Below, piece by piece: positions 17,674-25,048 of a DNA stretch of 44,291 nt. This stretch comes from Sphingomonadaceae bacterium. Lineage in GTDB: Bacteria; Pseudomonadota; Alphaproteobacteria; Sphingomonadales; Sphingomonadaceae. The stretch spans positions 1-44,291 of the forward strand of contig JAIOYN010000005.1 in the NCBI GenBank assembly GCA_021741065.1. Direction: 5' to 3'. The stretch's first letter is position 1, and each line of letters opens with the position of its first letter. The notes beneath the pieces are model-generated. The model was not told where the DNA came from. It ran no database searches and saw only the letters and a list, made by a program, of their open reading frames with translations. A program made the translations under genes and the position numbers.

Positions 17674-19440
17674 ATGATGACAATGCCCGACTCCGACAGC
17701 CCAGATTTCGCGACACGCGACCCCGATATGCCCGATGACGCATTGGGATTGGGGCTGGATATGCCACCAGCCGTCAAACCAGTAGCCGCTGCCGCATCCC
17801 AAACGCTCGTCCCGACCGGAGGCGCGGCCTACCGCGTTCTGGCGCGCAAATATCGGCCACAGACTTTTGCCGAGCTGATTGGGCAAGATGCCATGGTGCA
17901 GACGCTTGGCAACGCTATTAAGCGGGAACGGCTGGCACATGCATTTTTGATGACCGGCGTGCGCGGGGTGGGAAAAACCTCCACAGCGCGGTTGATTGCC
18001 AAGGCGCTGAACTGCATTGGAACCGACGGGCAGGGTGGGCCAACTATTGACCCTTGCGGCAAGTGCGAACCTTGCGTGGCTATCGCCGAAGGGCGGCATA
18101 TTGACGTCATCGAAATGGATGCCGCAAGCCACACCGGTGTGGACGATGTGCGTGAGATTATTGAGGCTGTGCGCTATTCCGCCGTGTCCGCACGCTACAA
18201 AATTTATATCATCGACGAAGTGCACATGCTGTCGAAAAACGCGTTCAATGCGTTGTTGAAAACACTTGAAGAACCGCCGGGCCATGTGAAGTTCCTGTTT
18301 GCCACGACGGAGGTGAACAAGGTTCCCATCACCGTATTGTCGCGGTGCCAGCGTTTTGATTTGAAGCGAATACCGACCGAGAAGCTTTCGGCGCATTTTG
18401 CGGAAATTTCCGCCAAGGAAGATGTCGCCGCCGAAGCGGAGGCGCTGACCCTGATCGCGCAAGCGGCCGAAGGTTCTGTTCGGGATGGCCTCTCAATCCT
18501 TGATCAAGCCATTGCCCATGCCGATATGGAGGGTGATGGAAAAGTAACCGCTGCGCAGGTCCGTGACATGTTGGGGCTTTCCGACCGTGGCGCAATTCGC
18601 CGCTTATTTGGGCTTATCCTCATAGGCGACGCGCAGGCGATGCTGGCAGAGGTGAAGAACCAGTATGTTTTGGGCGTTGAACCGCTGGCGATGTTTGCGG
18701 GGCTTTTGTCCGAGGTTCATCGGCTTACCCTCGCAAAAGTTGGCGCACCGCGTGACGGTGCCTTGGACGCCGAGGCTGCTGCTGTGGTCGAAGATCACGC
18801 AGACCGGTTATCTTTCCCTGTTTTGCACCGCTTATGGCAGTTGTTGTTGAAGGGACAAGAAGAGGTTGCTCGGGCTTCTGTTCCGCTGGATGCGTCGGAC
18901 ATGGCCCTTCTGCGGGTGGTTCATGCCGCAACTTTGCCTGATCCTGGGGAACTGGCAAAGATGATTGGCGAAGGAGCGTTCACGGCTACATCGGCAACTT
19001 CTGCGTCCACGGTGCCCACCACGCACGATGCTCCGCCAACGGCCAATGTTCAGTCCTTGTTGCCCGCAAATTTCAAAGCACTGCTGGAACGATTAGCGCG
19101 GGATGGTTTTGTAAGCCTTGAAATGACACTACGCGATGTGATGCGTATTGTGGATTACGCGCCACCTTATCTGGCATATCAATTGGCCGGGCCTGTGGCG
19201 CCAAGCTTCGTCGCCGAACTTCGCGATGCCTTGGCCAAGGTTACAGGCACGCGCTGGGACGTTGAGGAGCGCGCTGGCGACGCGCAGCCAAGCTTGCTGG
19301 AGCAAGAACAGGCAGCAGCCGAAGCGGATAAAAAAGCTATATTGGAGTCACCTTTGGTCAAAGCGGCTTTTGCCGCCTTTCCGGAGGCGGAGCTGCTCGA
19401 CAGCGACGAGAATGACATGAAATGGAGTAAGAGCGCATGA
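17674..19440 (+). CDS. dnaX: DNA polymerase III subunits gamma and tau
   Basis: A 588-residue clamp-loader ATPase. After a 50-residue acidic lead comes YRVLARKYRPQTFAELIGQ, then Walker A GVRGVGKTS (about residues 95-103), the zinc-binding CGKCEPC near 130, Walker B IIDEVHML near 186 and the sensor SRC near 225. It loads the beta sliding clamp and, through the tau C-terminus, couples polymerase and helicase. Upstream in-frame codons run back through the SRP RNA, so the ATG at 17674 (or 17677) is the sensible start. It overlaps ybaB by four bases. I saw no convincing programmed frameshift site. Confidence 0.93.
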   Translation: MMTMPDSDSPDFATRDPDMPDDALGLGLDMPPAVKPVAAAASQTLVPTGGAAYRVLARKYRPQTFAELIGQDAMVQTLGNAIKRERLAHAFLMTGVRGVGKTSTARLIAKALNCIGTDGQGGPTIDPCGKCEPCVAIAEGRHIDVIEMDAASHTGVDDVREIIEAVRYSAVSARYKIYIIDEVHMLSKNAFNALLKTLEEPPGHVKFLFATTEVNKVPITVLSRCQRFDLKRIPTEKLSAHFAEISAKEDVAAEAEALTLIAQAAEGSVRDGLSILDQAIAHADMEGDGKVTAAQVRDMLGLSDRGAIRRLFGLILIGDAQAMLAEVKNQYVLGVEPLAMFAGLLSEVHRLTLAKVGAPRDGALDAEAAAVVEDHADRLSFPVLHRLWQLLLKGQEEVARASVPLDASDMALLRVVHAATLPDPGELAKMIGEGAFTATSATSASTVPTTHDAPPTANVQSLLPANFKALLERLARDGFVSLEMTLRDVMRIVDYAPPYLAYQLAGPVAPSFVAELRDALAKVTGTRWDVEERAGDAQPSLLEQEQAAAEADKKAILESPLVKAAFAAFPEAELLDSDENDMKWSKSA

Positions 19441-19772
19441 AAAGCATGGAAGAGATGATCAAGGCGGCGCAAGAAGCCGCCCAAAACATCCAGCAGCAGA
19501 TGGAGCAAGCACAGGCGACGCTCGACACTATTCAGGTGGAGGGCGTCTCCGGAGGTGGTCTTGTTAAAGTCCGTGCGACCGCAAAGGGCCGTATTTTGAA
19601 CGTTGCGCTGGATGACAGCCTGATCGTGCCCGCCGACAAGGGTATGTTGGAAGACCTTATCACAGCAGCTTTCAATGACGCCCGCGAAAAGGCAGATGCC
19701 GCTAGCAACGCCGAAATGGGTAAAATGTCGAGCGGCCTACCTTTGCCTCCCGGATTTAAACTGCCATTTTGA
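19437..19772 (+). CDS. YbaB/EbfC family nucleoid-associated protein
   Basis: A 111-residue protein with the family layout: an N-terminal helix rich in Gln and Glu (residues 1-30), VEGVSGGGLVKVRATAKG in the centre, the middle DDSLIVPADKGMLEDLITAAFNDA, and the Gly/Pro-rich end SGLPLPPGFKLPF. Members form dimers that bind DNA and affect nucleoid structure. It starts inside the dnaX stop (ATGA), as in the dnaX-ybaB-recR operons of many bacteria, but here recR does not follow and lon comes next. Confidence 0.93.
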   Translation: MKSMEEMIKAAQEAAQNIQQQMEQAQATLDTIQVEGVSGGGLVKVRATAKGRILNVALDDSLIVPADKGMLEDLITAAFNDAREKADAASNAEMGKMSSGLPLPPGFKLPF

Positions 19773-19927
19773 TAAAAGAACTGGCTTTGCTGCCGTAGAC
19801 CAAATTGGTTTTTCCCCAGTTAAATGCGTGCAAGTGATGCACATGCATTGAAAGCGTGCGCAAAGCACTCATATTGAGGGGGAACAGGTGGGGCGCCATT
19901 TTGGGGGGTCCGCCAATTGGAGTATCT

Positions 19928-22327
19928 ATGGATCTGAACCTTCCATTATTGCCGTTGCGCGACATTGTTGTTTTCCCGGGCATGATTGTGCCGTTGTTTG
20001 TCGGGCGCGACAAATCGGTGGTTGCCCTTGAAAAGGCTATGGCCGCCAACAAAGAAATTTTTCTGGTAGCCCAGCTGGACCCGGCTGAGGATGATCCAGG
20101 CAAGGATGATCTGTATAATATCGGTGTGACTGCCACTATCATGCAGTTGTTGAAACTGCCCGATGGCACTGTGCGCGTGTTGGTCGAGGGCAAGCAGCGC
20201 GCAGAATTGCGCGATCTTGTCGCGCGCGGCGGAGATTATGTCGAAGCCGATATCAGCCTGATTAGCGAAACGAACGTCGAAGGGCCGGAGGCCACTGCGC
20301 TAATGCGCTCGGTTAACGAGCAATTTGAGAGTTATTCGAAGCTGAATAAGAAAATGCCTGCCGAAACGGCGGTGCAACTGACCGAGATCGATACACCAGC
20401 TGCGCTTGCGGACGCGGTGGCGGCGAACATACAACTGAAAGTTGCGGATAAGCAGTCCTTGCTGGTTGAGGCCAACCCTTTGCGCCGCCTGGAGATGGCC
20501 TTTGCCTTCATGGAGGGTGAGCTTGGTGTTTTGCAGGTGGAGAAGAAAATCCGTGGCCGCGTGAAGCGGCAGATGGAGAAGACTCAGCGCGAATATTATC
20601 TGAATGAACAGATGAAGGCGATCCAGCGCGAGCTTGGCAATGATGATGGTGAAGGTGGCGACGAGATTGCCGAGCTTCAATCCAAGATCGATACGATGAA
20701 GCTGTCCAAGGAAGCAAAGGCAAAGGCCAATGCGGAATTGAAAAAGCTGCGCGGTATGGCACCTATGTCAGCCGAAGCGACCGTGATCCGTAACTATCTC
20801 GATACTTTGCTGGGTATACCTTGGGGCAAAAGGTCAAAGCTGAAGCGGGACATCGCTAAGGCGCAAGATGTTCTGGATGCTGACCATTTTGCTCTGGAAA
20901 AGGTGAAGGACCGGATTATCGAATATCTTGCGGTGCAAGCCCGTACGAACAAGTTGAAGGGCCCCATATTGTGCCTCGTCGGCCCTCCCGGTGTTGGCAA
21001 GACGTCGCTTGGTAAATCGATTGCCAAGGCAACGGGGCGTGAGTTTATTCGCCAATCCTTGGGCGGTGTACGCGACGAAGCGGAAATTCGGGGGCACCGT
21101 CGGACCTATATCGGCTCGATGCCCGGTAAGGTCGCGGCAAACTTGAAAAAGGCCGGGACGATGAACCCGTTGTTCCTGCTCGACGAAATCGATAAGCTGG
21201 GTCAGGATTTCCGCGGCGATCCGGCGTCGGCTTTGCTGGAAGTGCTTGATCCGGAACAGAACAACAAGTTCAACGACCATTATCTTGAAATCGACCTCGA
21301 TTTGTCGGACGTCATGTTCGTGACGACGGCAAACAGCTTAAACTTGCCGCAAGCCTTGTTGGACCGGATGGAGATCATCCGCCTTGAAGGCTATACCGAA
21401 GACGAGAAGCTTGAGATCGCCAAGCGGCATTTGGTCGAAAAGCAAATTGAAGCCCATGGCTTGAAGCAGGATGAATTTTCCATCAGCGACGACGCCATGC
21501 GTGACGTCATCCGTTTTTACACGCGTGAAGCGGGCGTCCGCACGCTTGAACGCGAAATTGCAAAGCTTGCGCGTAAGGCGCTGCGTCGTATCTTGGAAGG
21601 CAAAGACACACGCATTGCTATTACGCCGGAAAATCTGGCGGATTTTTCGGGTGTTCGCAAATATCGCCATGACATGGGCGAGGAAGAAAACCAGATTGGC
21701 GCCGTGACGGGCCTCGCCTGGACCGAAGTGGGCGGCGAATTGCTGACCATCGAAGCGGTTACGGTACCCGGTAAGGGGCAGATCAAGACTACGGGCAAGC
21801 TTGGAGAGGTTATGAGCGAGTCCATTCAAGCCGCCTTGAGCTATGTAAAGGCGCGTGCGCCGAGCTATGGCATCAAGCCCAGCCTGTTTGCGCGCAAGGA
21901 TGTGCACATTCACCTTCCCGAAGGCGCCGTTCCAAAGGATGGCCCCTCCGCCGGTATCGGCATGGTCACCTGCATCGTGTCGACCCTGACGGGTATCGCT
22001 GTGCACCGTGATGTGGCGATGACCGGTGAGGTAACTTTGCGTGGCCGGGTACTCCCCATTGGCGGCTTGAAGGAAAAATTGCTGGCGGCCTTGCGCGGCG
22101 GGATCAAAACCGTTCTCATTCCGCAAGAGAATGAGAAGGACCTTGCCGATATTCCGGCAAATATTAAAAATGGTCTGGAAATTATCCCCGTCAGCCATGT
22201 TGACCAAGTTCTGGCACGTGCGCTTGTGGCGCCATTGGTCGCCGTTGAGTGGACTGAGGCCGATGATCTAGCTGCCGCTTTGCCAGCGGGAATCGGCGGG
22301 GAAAATGGCGCTTCGGTGACACATTAA
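19928..22327 (+). CDS. lon: ATP-dependent endopeptidase La (Lon protease)
   Basis: A 799-residue protease of normal length. The N-terminal LAN domain begins LPLLPLRDIVVFPGM. The AAA+ module has Walker A GPPGVGKTS near residues 352-360 and LLDEIDKL near 417. The protease domain has the catalytic Ser674 in PKDGPSAG and Lys717 in GGLKEK, the Ser-Lys dyad. It degrades misfolded and regulatory proteins in the cytoplasm. I start at the ATG at 19928, with TTGGAG five bases ahead; the frame is open for 24 codons upstream but those residues do not look like Lon. It stands alone, 155 bases after ybaB. Confidence 0.96.
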   Translation: MDLNLPLLPLRDIVVFPGMIVPLFVGRDKSVVALEKAMAANKEIFLVAQLDPAEDDPGKDDLYNIGVTATIMQLLKLPDGTVRVLVEGKQRAELRDLVARGGDYVEADISLISETNVEGPEATALMRSVNEQFESYSKLNKKMPAETAVQLTEIDTPAALADAVAANIQLKVADKQSLLVEANPLRRLEMAFAFMEGELGVLQVEKKIRGRVKRQMEKTQREYYLNEQMKAIQRELGNDDGEGGDEIAELQSKIDTMKLSKEAKAKANAELKKLRGMAPMSAEATVIRNYLDTLLGIPWGKRSKLKRDIAKAQDVLDADHFALEKVKDRIIEYLAVQARTNKLKGPILCLVGPPGVGKTSLGKSIAKATGREFIRQSLGGVRDEAEIRGHRRTYIGSMPGKVAANLKKAGTMNPLFLLDEIDKLGQDFRGDPASALLEVLDPEQNNKFNDHYLEIDLDLSDVMFVTTANSLNLPQALLDRMEIIRLEGYTEDEKLEIAKRHLVEKQIEAHGLKQDEFSISDDAMRDVIRFYTREAGVRTLEREIAKLARKALRRILEGKDTRIAITPENLADFSGVRKYRHDMGEEENQIGAVTGLAWTEVGGELLTIEAVTVPGKGQIKTTGKLGEVMSESIQAALSYVKARAPSYGIKPSLFARKDVHIHLPEGAVPKDGPSAGIGMVTCIVSTLTGIAVHRDVAMTGEVTLRGRVLPIGGLKEKLLAALRGGIKTVLIPQENEKDLADIPANIKNGLEIIPVSHVDQVLARALVAPLVAVEWTEADDLAAALPAGIGGENGASVTH

Positions 22328-22413
22328 GCCGGTGCGTTCTGCTTATCGGTGCAACTAATGGGTAGGACACACTGTTTTTCACAGAAAATGACGGTTTTAG
22401 GCCGATATTTCCT

Positions 22414-22448
22414 TTGACAGTTGACAGTGTCAACAATCTCCTCATTAT
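22414..22448 (+). promoter_or_regulatory. hupB promoter with an overlapping palindrome
   Basis: Two TTGACA hexamers lie in tandem (22414-22419 and 22421-22426). The second has a fair -10, CATTAT, at 22443-22448 (16-base spacer). A perfect 15-base palindrome, GTTGACA-G-TGTCAAC (22420-22434), overlaps the second -35, so a repressor bound there would block transcription. The start codon of hupB is 76 bases downstream of the -10. Confidence 0.5.
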
Positions 22449-22523
22449 CCGCGAACCGGCTTGGGCCGCGACTCAATTTAGCAATAAATGAGTGTCACAT
22501 AATTTTTAAGAGGGGGTTCCCAC

Positions 22524-22796
22524 ATGAACAAGCAAGATCTCGTCAGTGCAGTTGCCGAAGCTAGCGGTTTGACGAAGGCCGATGCTGGCAAAGCTGTTGA
22601 AGCAACATTTGAAGCCATCACTGGCGCTCTGAAGAGCGGCGGCGAAGTGCGTCTCGTTGGTTTCGGTACTTTTGGCGTTGCAAAGCGCAAGGCATCGACC
22701 GGCCGTAACCCACGCACAGGCGAGCCAATGACCATTAAGGCATCGACTCAGCCAAAGTTCAAAGCTGGCAAGGCGCTCAAGGACGCTGTCAACTAA
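22524..22796 (+). CDS. hupB: HU family DNA-binding protein
   Basis: A 90-residue histone-like protein, exactly the family length. MNKQDLVSAVAEASGLTKADAGKAVEA forms the dimer helices; the beta-arm contains the signature GFGTFGVAKRKASTGRNPRTG, with the conserved proline that intercalates in DNA. HU bends and compacts DNA as a dimer. The ribosome site AGAGGGGG is about eight bases before the ATG. The lon-hupB order is widespread in proteobacteria. It has its own promoter and a strong terminator. Confidence 0.97.
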   Translation: MNKQDLVSAVAEASGLTKADAGKAVEATFEAITGALKSGGEVRLVGFGTFGVAKRKASTGRNPRTGEPMTIKASTQPKFKAGKALKDAVN

Positions 22797-22822
22797 GACA
22801 CACGCCAAGAAATTGGTACAAG

Positions 22823-22851
22823 GGGCGGGGCGAAAGCACCCGCCCTTTTTT
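22823..22851 (+). terminator. Intrinsic terminator of hupB
   Basis: GGGCGGG (22823-22829) pairs with CCCGCCC (22839-22845), and GC-GAAA-GC inside gives a GNRA tetraloop. Six Ts follow directly (22846-22851). This is the clearest intrinsic terminator in the window. Confidence 0.92.
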
Positions 22852-23008
22852 GTATTACGGAGCGATGGCGACACATTCTGTCACCATGGCGCGCGTTTTT
22901 CGCATAAATTTATTGTTGGTGAAGCGTCACAACGCAGGACCACGCAAAAACTAGGTCCATTTTGCTAGTGATGCAGATTGAAGGGGCGCGATGCCGCCGC
23001 ACCCGTTG

Positions 23009-23248
23009 TTAAGCCGCCAAACGGTTGCCGTTTTGTACGCGGACTGTGCCTGGAAAGGCAATGATTGTTGCAGGTGCCAGGCGCCGCATATCGCCCAAGA
23101 TGATCCGCCGTTCACGCTGCATTGCTGGCGCAAATTCGATATCAATAACTTCTTGGATACGCGGAATGGCGTTGCGAATTGATAGCGTGATCACGCCAAT
23201 GGACGCACCCAGGGCAGTGAGGAAGAGAAGCGAAGCAATGATTGTCAT
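23009..23248 (-). CDS. Small single-pass membrane protein of unknown function, candidate LexA target
   Basis: A 79-residue protein. Residues 2-23 (TIIASLLFLTALGASIGVIT) form one transmembrane segment; the rest is an amphipathic, Arg/Glu-rich tail (IEFAPAMQRERRIILGDMRRL) that would lie in the cytoplasm or periplasm. The ATG at 23248 has AAGGA eight bases ahead, which supports a real gene; the same frame extends ten codons further without a better start. I do not recognise the family. It is transcribed away from a promoter that contains a LexA-type box, so a DNA-damage-induced membrane protein, for example a division inhibitor, is possible. That role is inference from context only. Confidence 0.6.
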   Translation of the reverse strand: MTIIASLLFLTALGASIGVITLSIRNAIPRIQEVIDIEFAPAMQRERRIILGDMRRLAPATIIAFPGTVRVQNGNRLAA

Positions 23249-23320
23249 GGCACTAATCCTTGTTGATCCCCACCTCAAATTTGGCGGGGCGTTGATTCGG
23301 TTTTACACCGGATTTACGCT

Positions 23321-23349
23321 TTTGTTCACTATGTGTTCTTTTGTGTCAA
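23321..23349 (-). promoter_or_regulatory. LexA-type box inside a minus-strand promoter
   Basis: GTTC-N7-GTTC at 23324-23338 matches the known alphaproteobacterial LexA consensus. On the minus strand it lies directly downstream of a perfect -35 hexamer TTGACA (23349-23344), in the space where the -10 should be, so bound LexA would block RNA polymerase. The -10 itself (AACAAA, 17-base spacer) is weak. The box ends 75 bases upstream of the small membrane protein. Confidence 0.5.
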
Positions 23350-23397
23350 GCGGCATGTTGCAACGGGAACAACGCTGGGCAAAATGGGAGATAAATA

Positions 23398-23487
23398 ATG
23401 GCTAACGTTGGCAAGAGCAAAGGTTCAAAGGGCCGAAAATCAGCGTTTAATGGCGACGCCACGACGCTCCGCTTGCCATTTCACTAG
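23398..23487 (+). CDS. Possible 29-residue basic peptide
   Basis: A short reading frame with a good ribosome site (GGGAG seven bases before ATG). The product begins MANVGKSKGSKGRKSAF and is basic and hydrophilic, with no membrane segment. It starts 59 bases downstream of the LexA-type box, on the strand opposite the small membrane protein. It could be a true small protein, the start of a broken gene, or chance. No family is recognised. Confidence 0.22.
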   Translation: MANVGKSKGSKGRKSAFNGDATTLRLPFH

Positions 23488-23667
23488 CGCCTGTTGCAGG
23501 TACCCGGTGAAGCCATTGCTGCCGTTTACGGAACAGCTGATGAGCAGAACCGCGCGTGCGCATCTGTCGAGGTTTTTGATTGCAGAAGTCCAACCTCCGC
23601 TCTCTACGTCCCAGGCCTCCTCTTCGCGCGGTGGTTTTGGAATATGGTAGCGGTCACCTTTGGGCAT
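23440..23667 (-). CDS. Doubtful small reading frame, unknown function
   Basis: A 75-codon frame on the minus strand. The composition looks protein-like (REEEAWDVESGGWTSAIKN, then LQQALVKWQAERRG), but I see no ribosome site. The open frame continues upstream without a usual start codon through a segment reading NACPFCNLWHRP, which has a CxxC pair. That pattern suggests the 3' part of a decayed gene or an unannotated start rather than a normal intact gene. No family is recognised. Confidence 0.22.
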   Translation of the reverse strand: MPKGDRYHIPKPPREEEAWDVESGGWTSAIKNLDRCARAVLLISCSVNGSNGFTGYLQQALVKWQAERRGVAIKR

Positions 23668-23888
23668 TGGTCGGTGCCAAAGGTTGCAGAAAGGACATGC
23701 GTTCCGGCGGGGCCGACTGCTGGGCGTCGCCCAACATATGGGTTCTAATCCAAGTAAAAATGTGGGGAGGAAGGCTGATTGCCTTTTTACGTGGTTTTTT
23801 CGCCCACATCTTCGCGATATGCAGGGGGACCTGGGCTACTTGTTAATACCGCGAAAGCGGGTTTTGGACCTCGAGAGAGGCATTGGTA
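23488..23888. other. Sparse region without a supported gene
   Basis: Apart from the doubtful minus-strand frame, this stretch holds several overlapping open frames on the plus strand, none with a ribosome site or recognisable motifs. I looked for tRNA, tmRNA, 6S and RNase P signatures and saw none. It may be gene remnants. Confidence 0.35.
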
Positions 23889-23916
23889 CTTGACGAATCC
23901 TGCCCGCAATTATATT
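23889..23916 (+). promoter_or_regulatory. Probable rpsB promoter
   Basis: CTTGAC (23889-23894) and TATATT (23911-23916) are 16 bases apart. This is the only good promoter-like pair in the 150 bases before rpsB, and it places the transcript start near 23923, giving a leader of about 100 bases. Confidence 0.45.
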
Positions 23917-23920
23917 GACC

Positions 23921-24023
23921 CGCACATACCACATGGGAAACGCACATACCGGTGCTGATCTTTGCCTTTCAGGCAATAGTGACGTTCTAGTTTCCCAGAG
24001 GCTCAACCGGAAGGAGAAGTACC
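23921..24023 (+). promoter_or_regulatory. Structured 5' leader of rpsB, possible ribosomal-protein autoregulatory element
   Basis: TGGGAAAC (23934-23941) pairs perfectly with GTTTCCCA (23990-23997). Enclosed is a second hairpin, TTGCCT (23962-23967) with AGGCAA (23971-23976), loop TTC. A ten-base direct repeat, CGCACATACC, stands at 23921-23930 and 23941-23950. The ribosome site GGAAGGAG follows the outer stem. S2 represses its own mRNA in gammaproteobacteria, so this leader is a candidate S2-binding element. It does not obviously match the gammaproteobacterial motif. Confidence 0.45.
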
Positions 24024-24896
24024 ATGGCGGCACCTGTCGTTACCATGCAGCAATTGCTTGAAGCTGGGGCCCATTTCGGCCACCAAACACACCGTTGGAA
24101 CCCTCGTATGAAGCCGTATATCTTCGGCGCGCGTAACGGCATTCACATTCTCGATCTGTCGCAGTCCGTGCCATTGTTCGCACGTGCGCTCGATTTCGTT
24201 GCCCAGAGCGTTTCTTCTGGCGGCAAGGTTTTGTTCGTTGGCACGAAGCGTCAGGCCCAAGGCCCAATCGCTGACGCTGCCCGCGCATCGGGTCAGCATT
24301 TCGTCAACCATCGCTGGTTGGGCGGCATGCTCACCAACTGGAAGACGATTTCAAACTCGATCAAGAAGCTCAAGACGCTTGAAGAGCAGCTTTCGGGCGA
24401 CACGCACGGTTTCACGAAGAAGGAAATCCTTCAAATGACCCGTGAGCGGGACAAGCTTGAAATGAGCCTTGGCGGTATCCGTGACATGGGCGGCATTCCT
24501 GACGTCATGTTCGTCGTTGATGCCAACAAGGAAGAGCTCGCCATCAAGGAAGCCAATGTTTTGGGTATTCCAGTGATCGCGATCCTCGATTCGAACGTAT
24601 CGCCTGATGGCATTGCATTCCCCGTTCCTGCAAATGATGACGCAGCCCGCGCCATTCGTTTGTATTGCGACGCCGTTGCCACTGCGGCAACTAAGGGCAA
24701 TGTAAACGCTAAGGTTGCCAAGGGCATTGACCTGGGTGCGGAAGTTGAGCCAGCGGCTGAACCAGCCTTGGTTGAAGAAGCTGCGCCTGCTGCAGAAGAA
24801 ACAGCGCCCGTAGCCGAAGAAACTGCGCCTGCTGCAGAAGAAACTGCGCCTGATTCGGAAGCTGCTCCAGCCGAAGCGCCTGCCGCAGAAGCGTAA
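24024..24896 (+). CDS. rpsB: 30S ribosomal protein S2
   Basis: A 290-residue S2. The core (residues 1-235) shows [32 protein letters not shown] and the C-terminal signature [12 protein letters not shown]. Residues about 243-290 form an extra acidic tail made of degenerate seven-residue units (APAAEET), which is longer than in E. coli S2 (241 residues). The ribosome site GGAAGGAG is five to eight bases before the ATG. First gene of the rpsB-tsf-pyrH-frr cluster, with its own promoter and structured leader. Confidence 0.97.
   Translation: MAAPVVTMQQLLEAGAHFGHQTHRWNPRMKPYIFGARNGIHILDLSQSVPLFARALDFVAQSVSSGGKVLFVGTKRQAQGPIADAARASGQHFVNHRWLGGMLTNWKTISNSIKKLKTLEEQLSGDTHGFTKKEILQMTRERDKLEMSLGGIRDMGGIPDVMFVVDANKEELAIKEANVLGIPVIAILDSNVSPDGIAFPVPANDDAARAIRLYCDAVATAATKGNVNAKVAKGIDLGAEVEPAAEPALVEEAAPAAEETAPVAEETAPAAEETAPDSEAAPAEAPAAEA
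24783..24866 (+). repeat. 21-base tandem repeat coding for the S2 acidic tail
   Basis: Four degenerate 21-base units begin at 24783, 24804, 24825 and 24846; the first and third are nearly identical. They encode AP-A/V-AEET units. In-frame copy-number changes would be tolerated here. Confidence 0.75.
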
Positions 24897-24904
24897 TCAA
24901 TTTG

Positions 24905-24995
24905 TCGTCACCCCCGCGTAGGCGGGGGCTGACTCCTGATGTTTGCATATATCGTAAGTACAGGTGTTGGATTCCCGCTTTCGCGGGGGTGACGA
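24905..24995. repeat. Dispersed palindromic repeat between rpsB and tsf
   Basis: A perfect 14-base inverted repeat, TCGTCACCCCCGCG (24905-24918) and its complement (24982-24995), brackets 63 bases. Each arm also forms its own hairpin (CCCCCGCG-TA-GGCGGGGG and CCCGCTTTCGCGGG). This is the GTCACCC/GGGTGAC type of dispersed element seen in many sphingomonad genomes. It may act as a transcription terminator or mRNA-stabilising structure between the two genes. Confidence 0.7.
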
Positions 24996-25048
24996 ACTTT
25001 AATGAGGTCGATTGGCCTCTCGCAAACCATATTCGAAAGGACAAGTTT

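Noticed and set aside
17563-18462. Long open frame antisense to dnaX (299 codons)
   Set aside because: It is a shadow of dnaX codon use; no ribosome site or recognisable motif, and dnaX is certain.
19329-19336. Run of six A near the 3' end of dnaX as a programmed frameshift site
   Set aside because: The run is not in the A-AAA-AAG register needed for a -1 shift, lies close to the C-terminus, and has no clear stimulatory hairpin.
21338-22207. Long open frame antisense to lon (289 codons)
   Set aside because: Shadow of the Lon reading frame; low-complexity composition and no domain.
23494-23846. Overlapping plus-strand open frames in the sparse region before rpsB
   Set aside because: No ribosome site and no motifs, and they overlap each other; treated as chance.
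24902-25048. Upstream in-frame extension of tsf
   Set aside because: The extra 49 codons lie across the dispersed palindromic repeat, and the EF-Ts family begins at the ATG at 25049, which has its own ribosome site.
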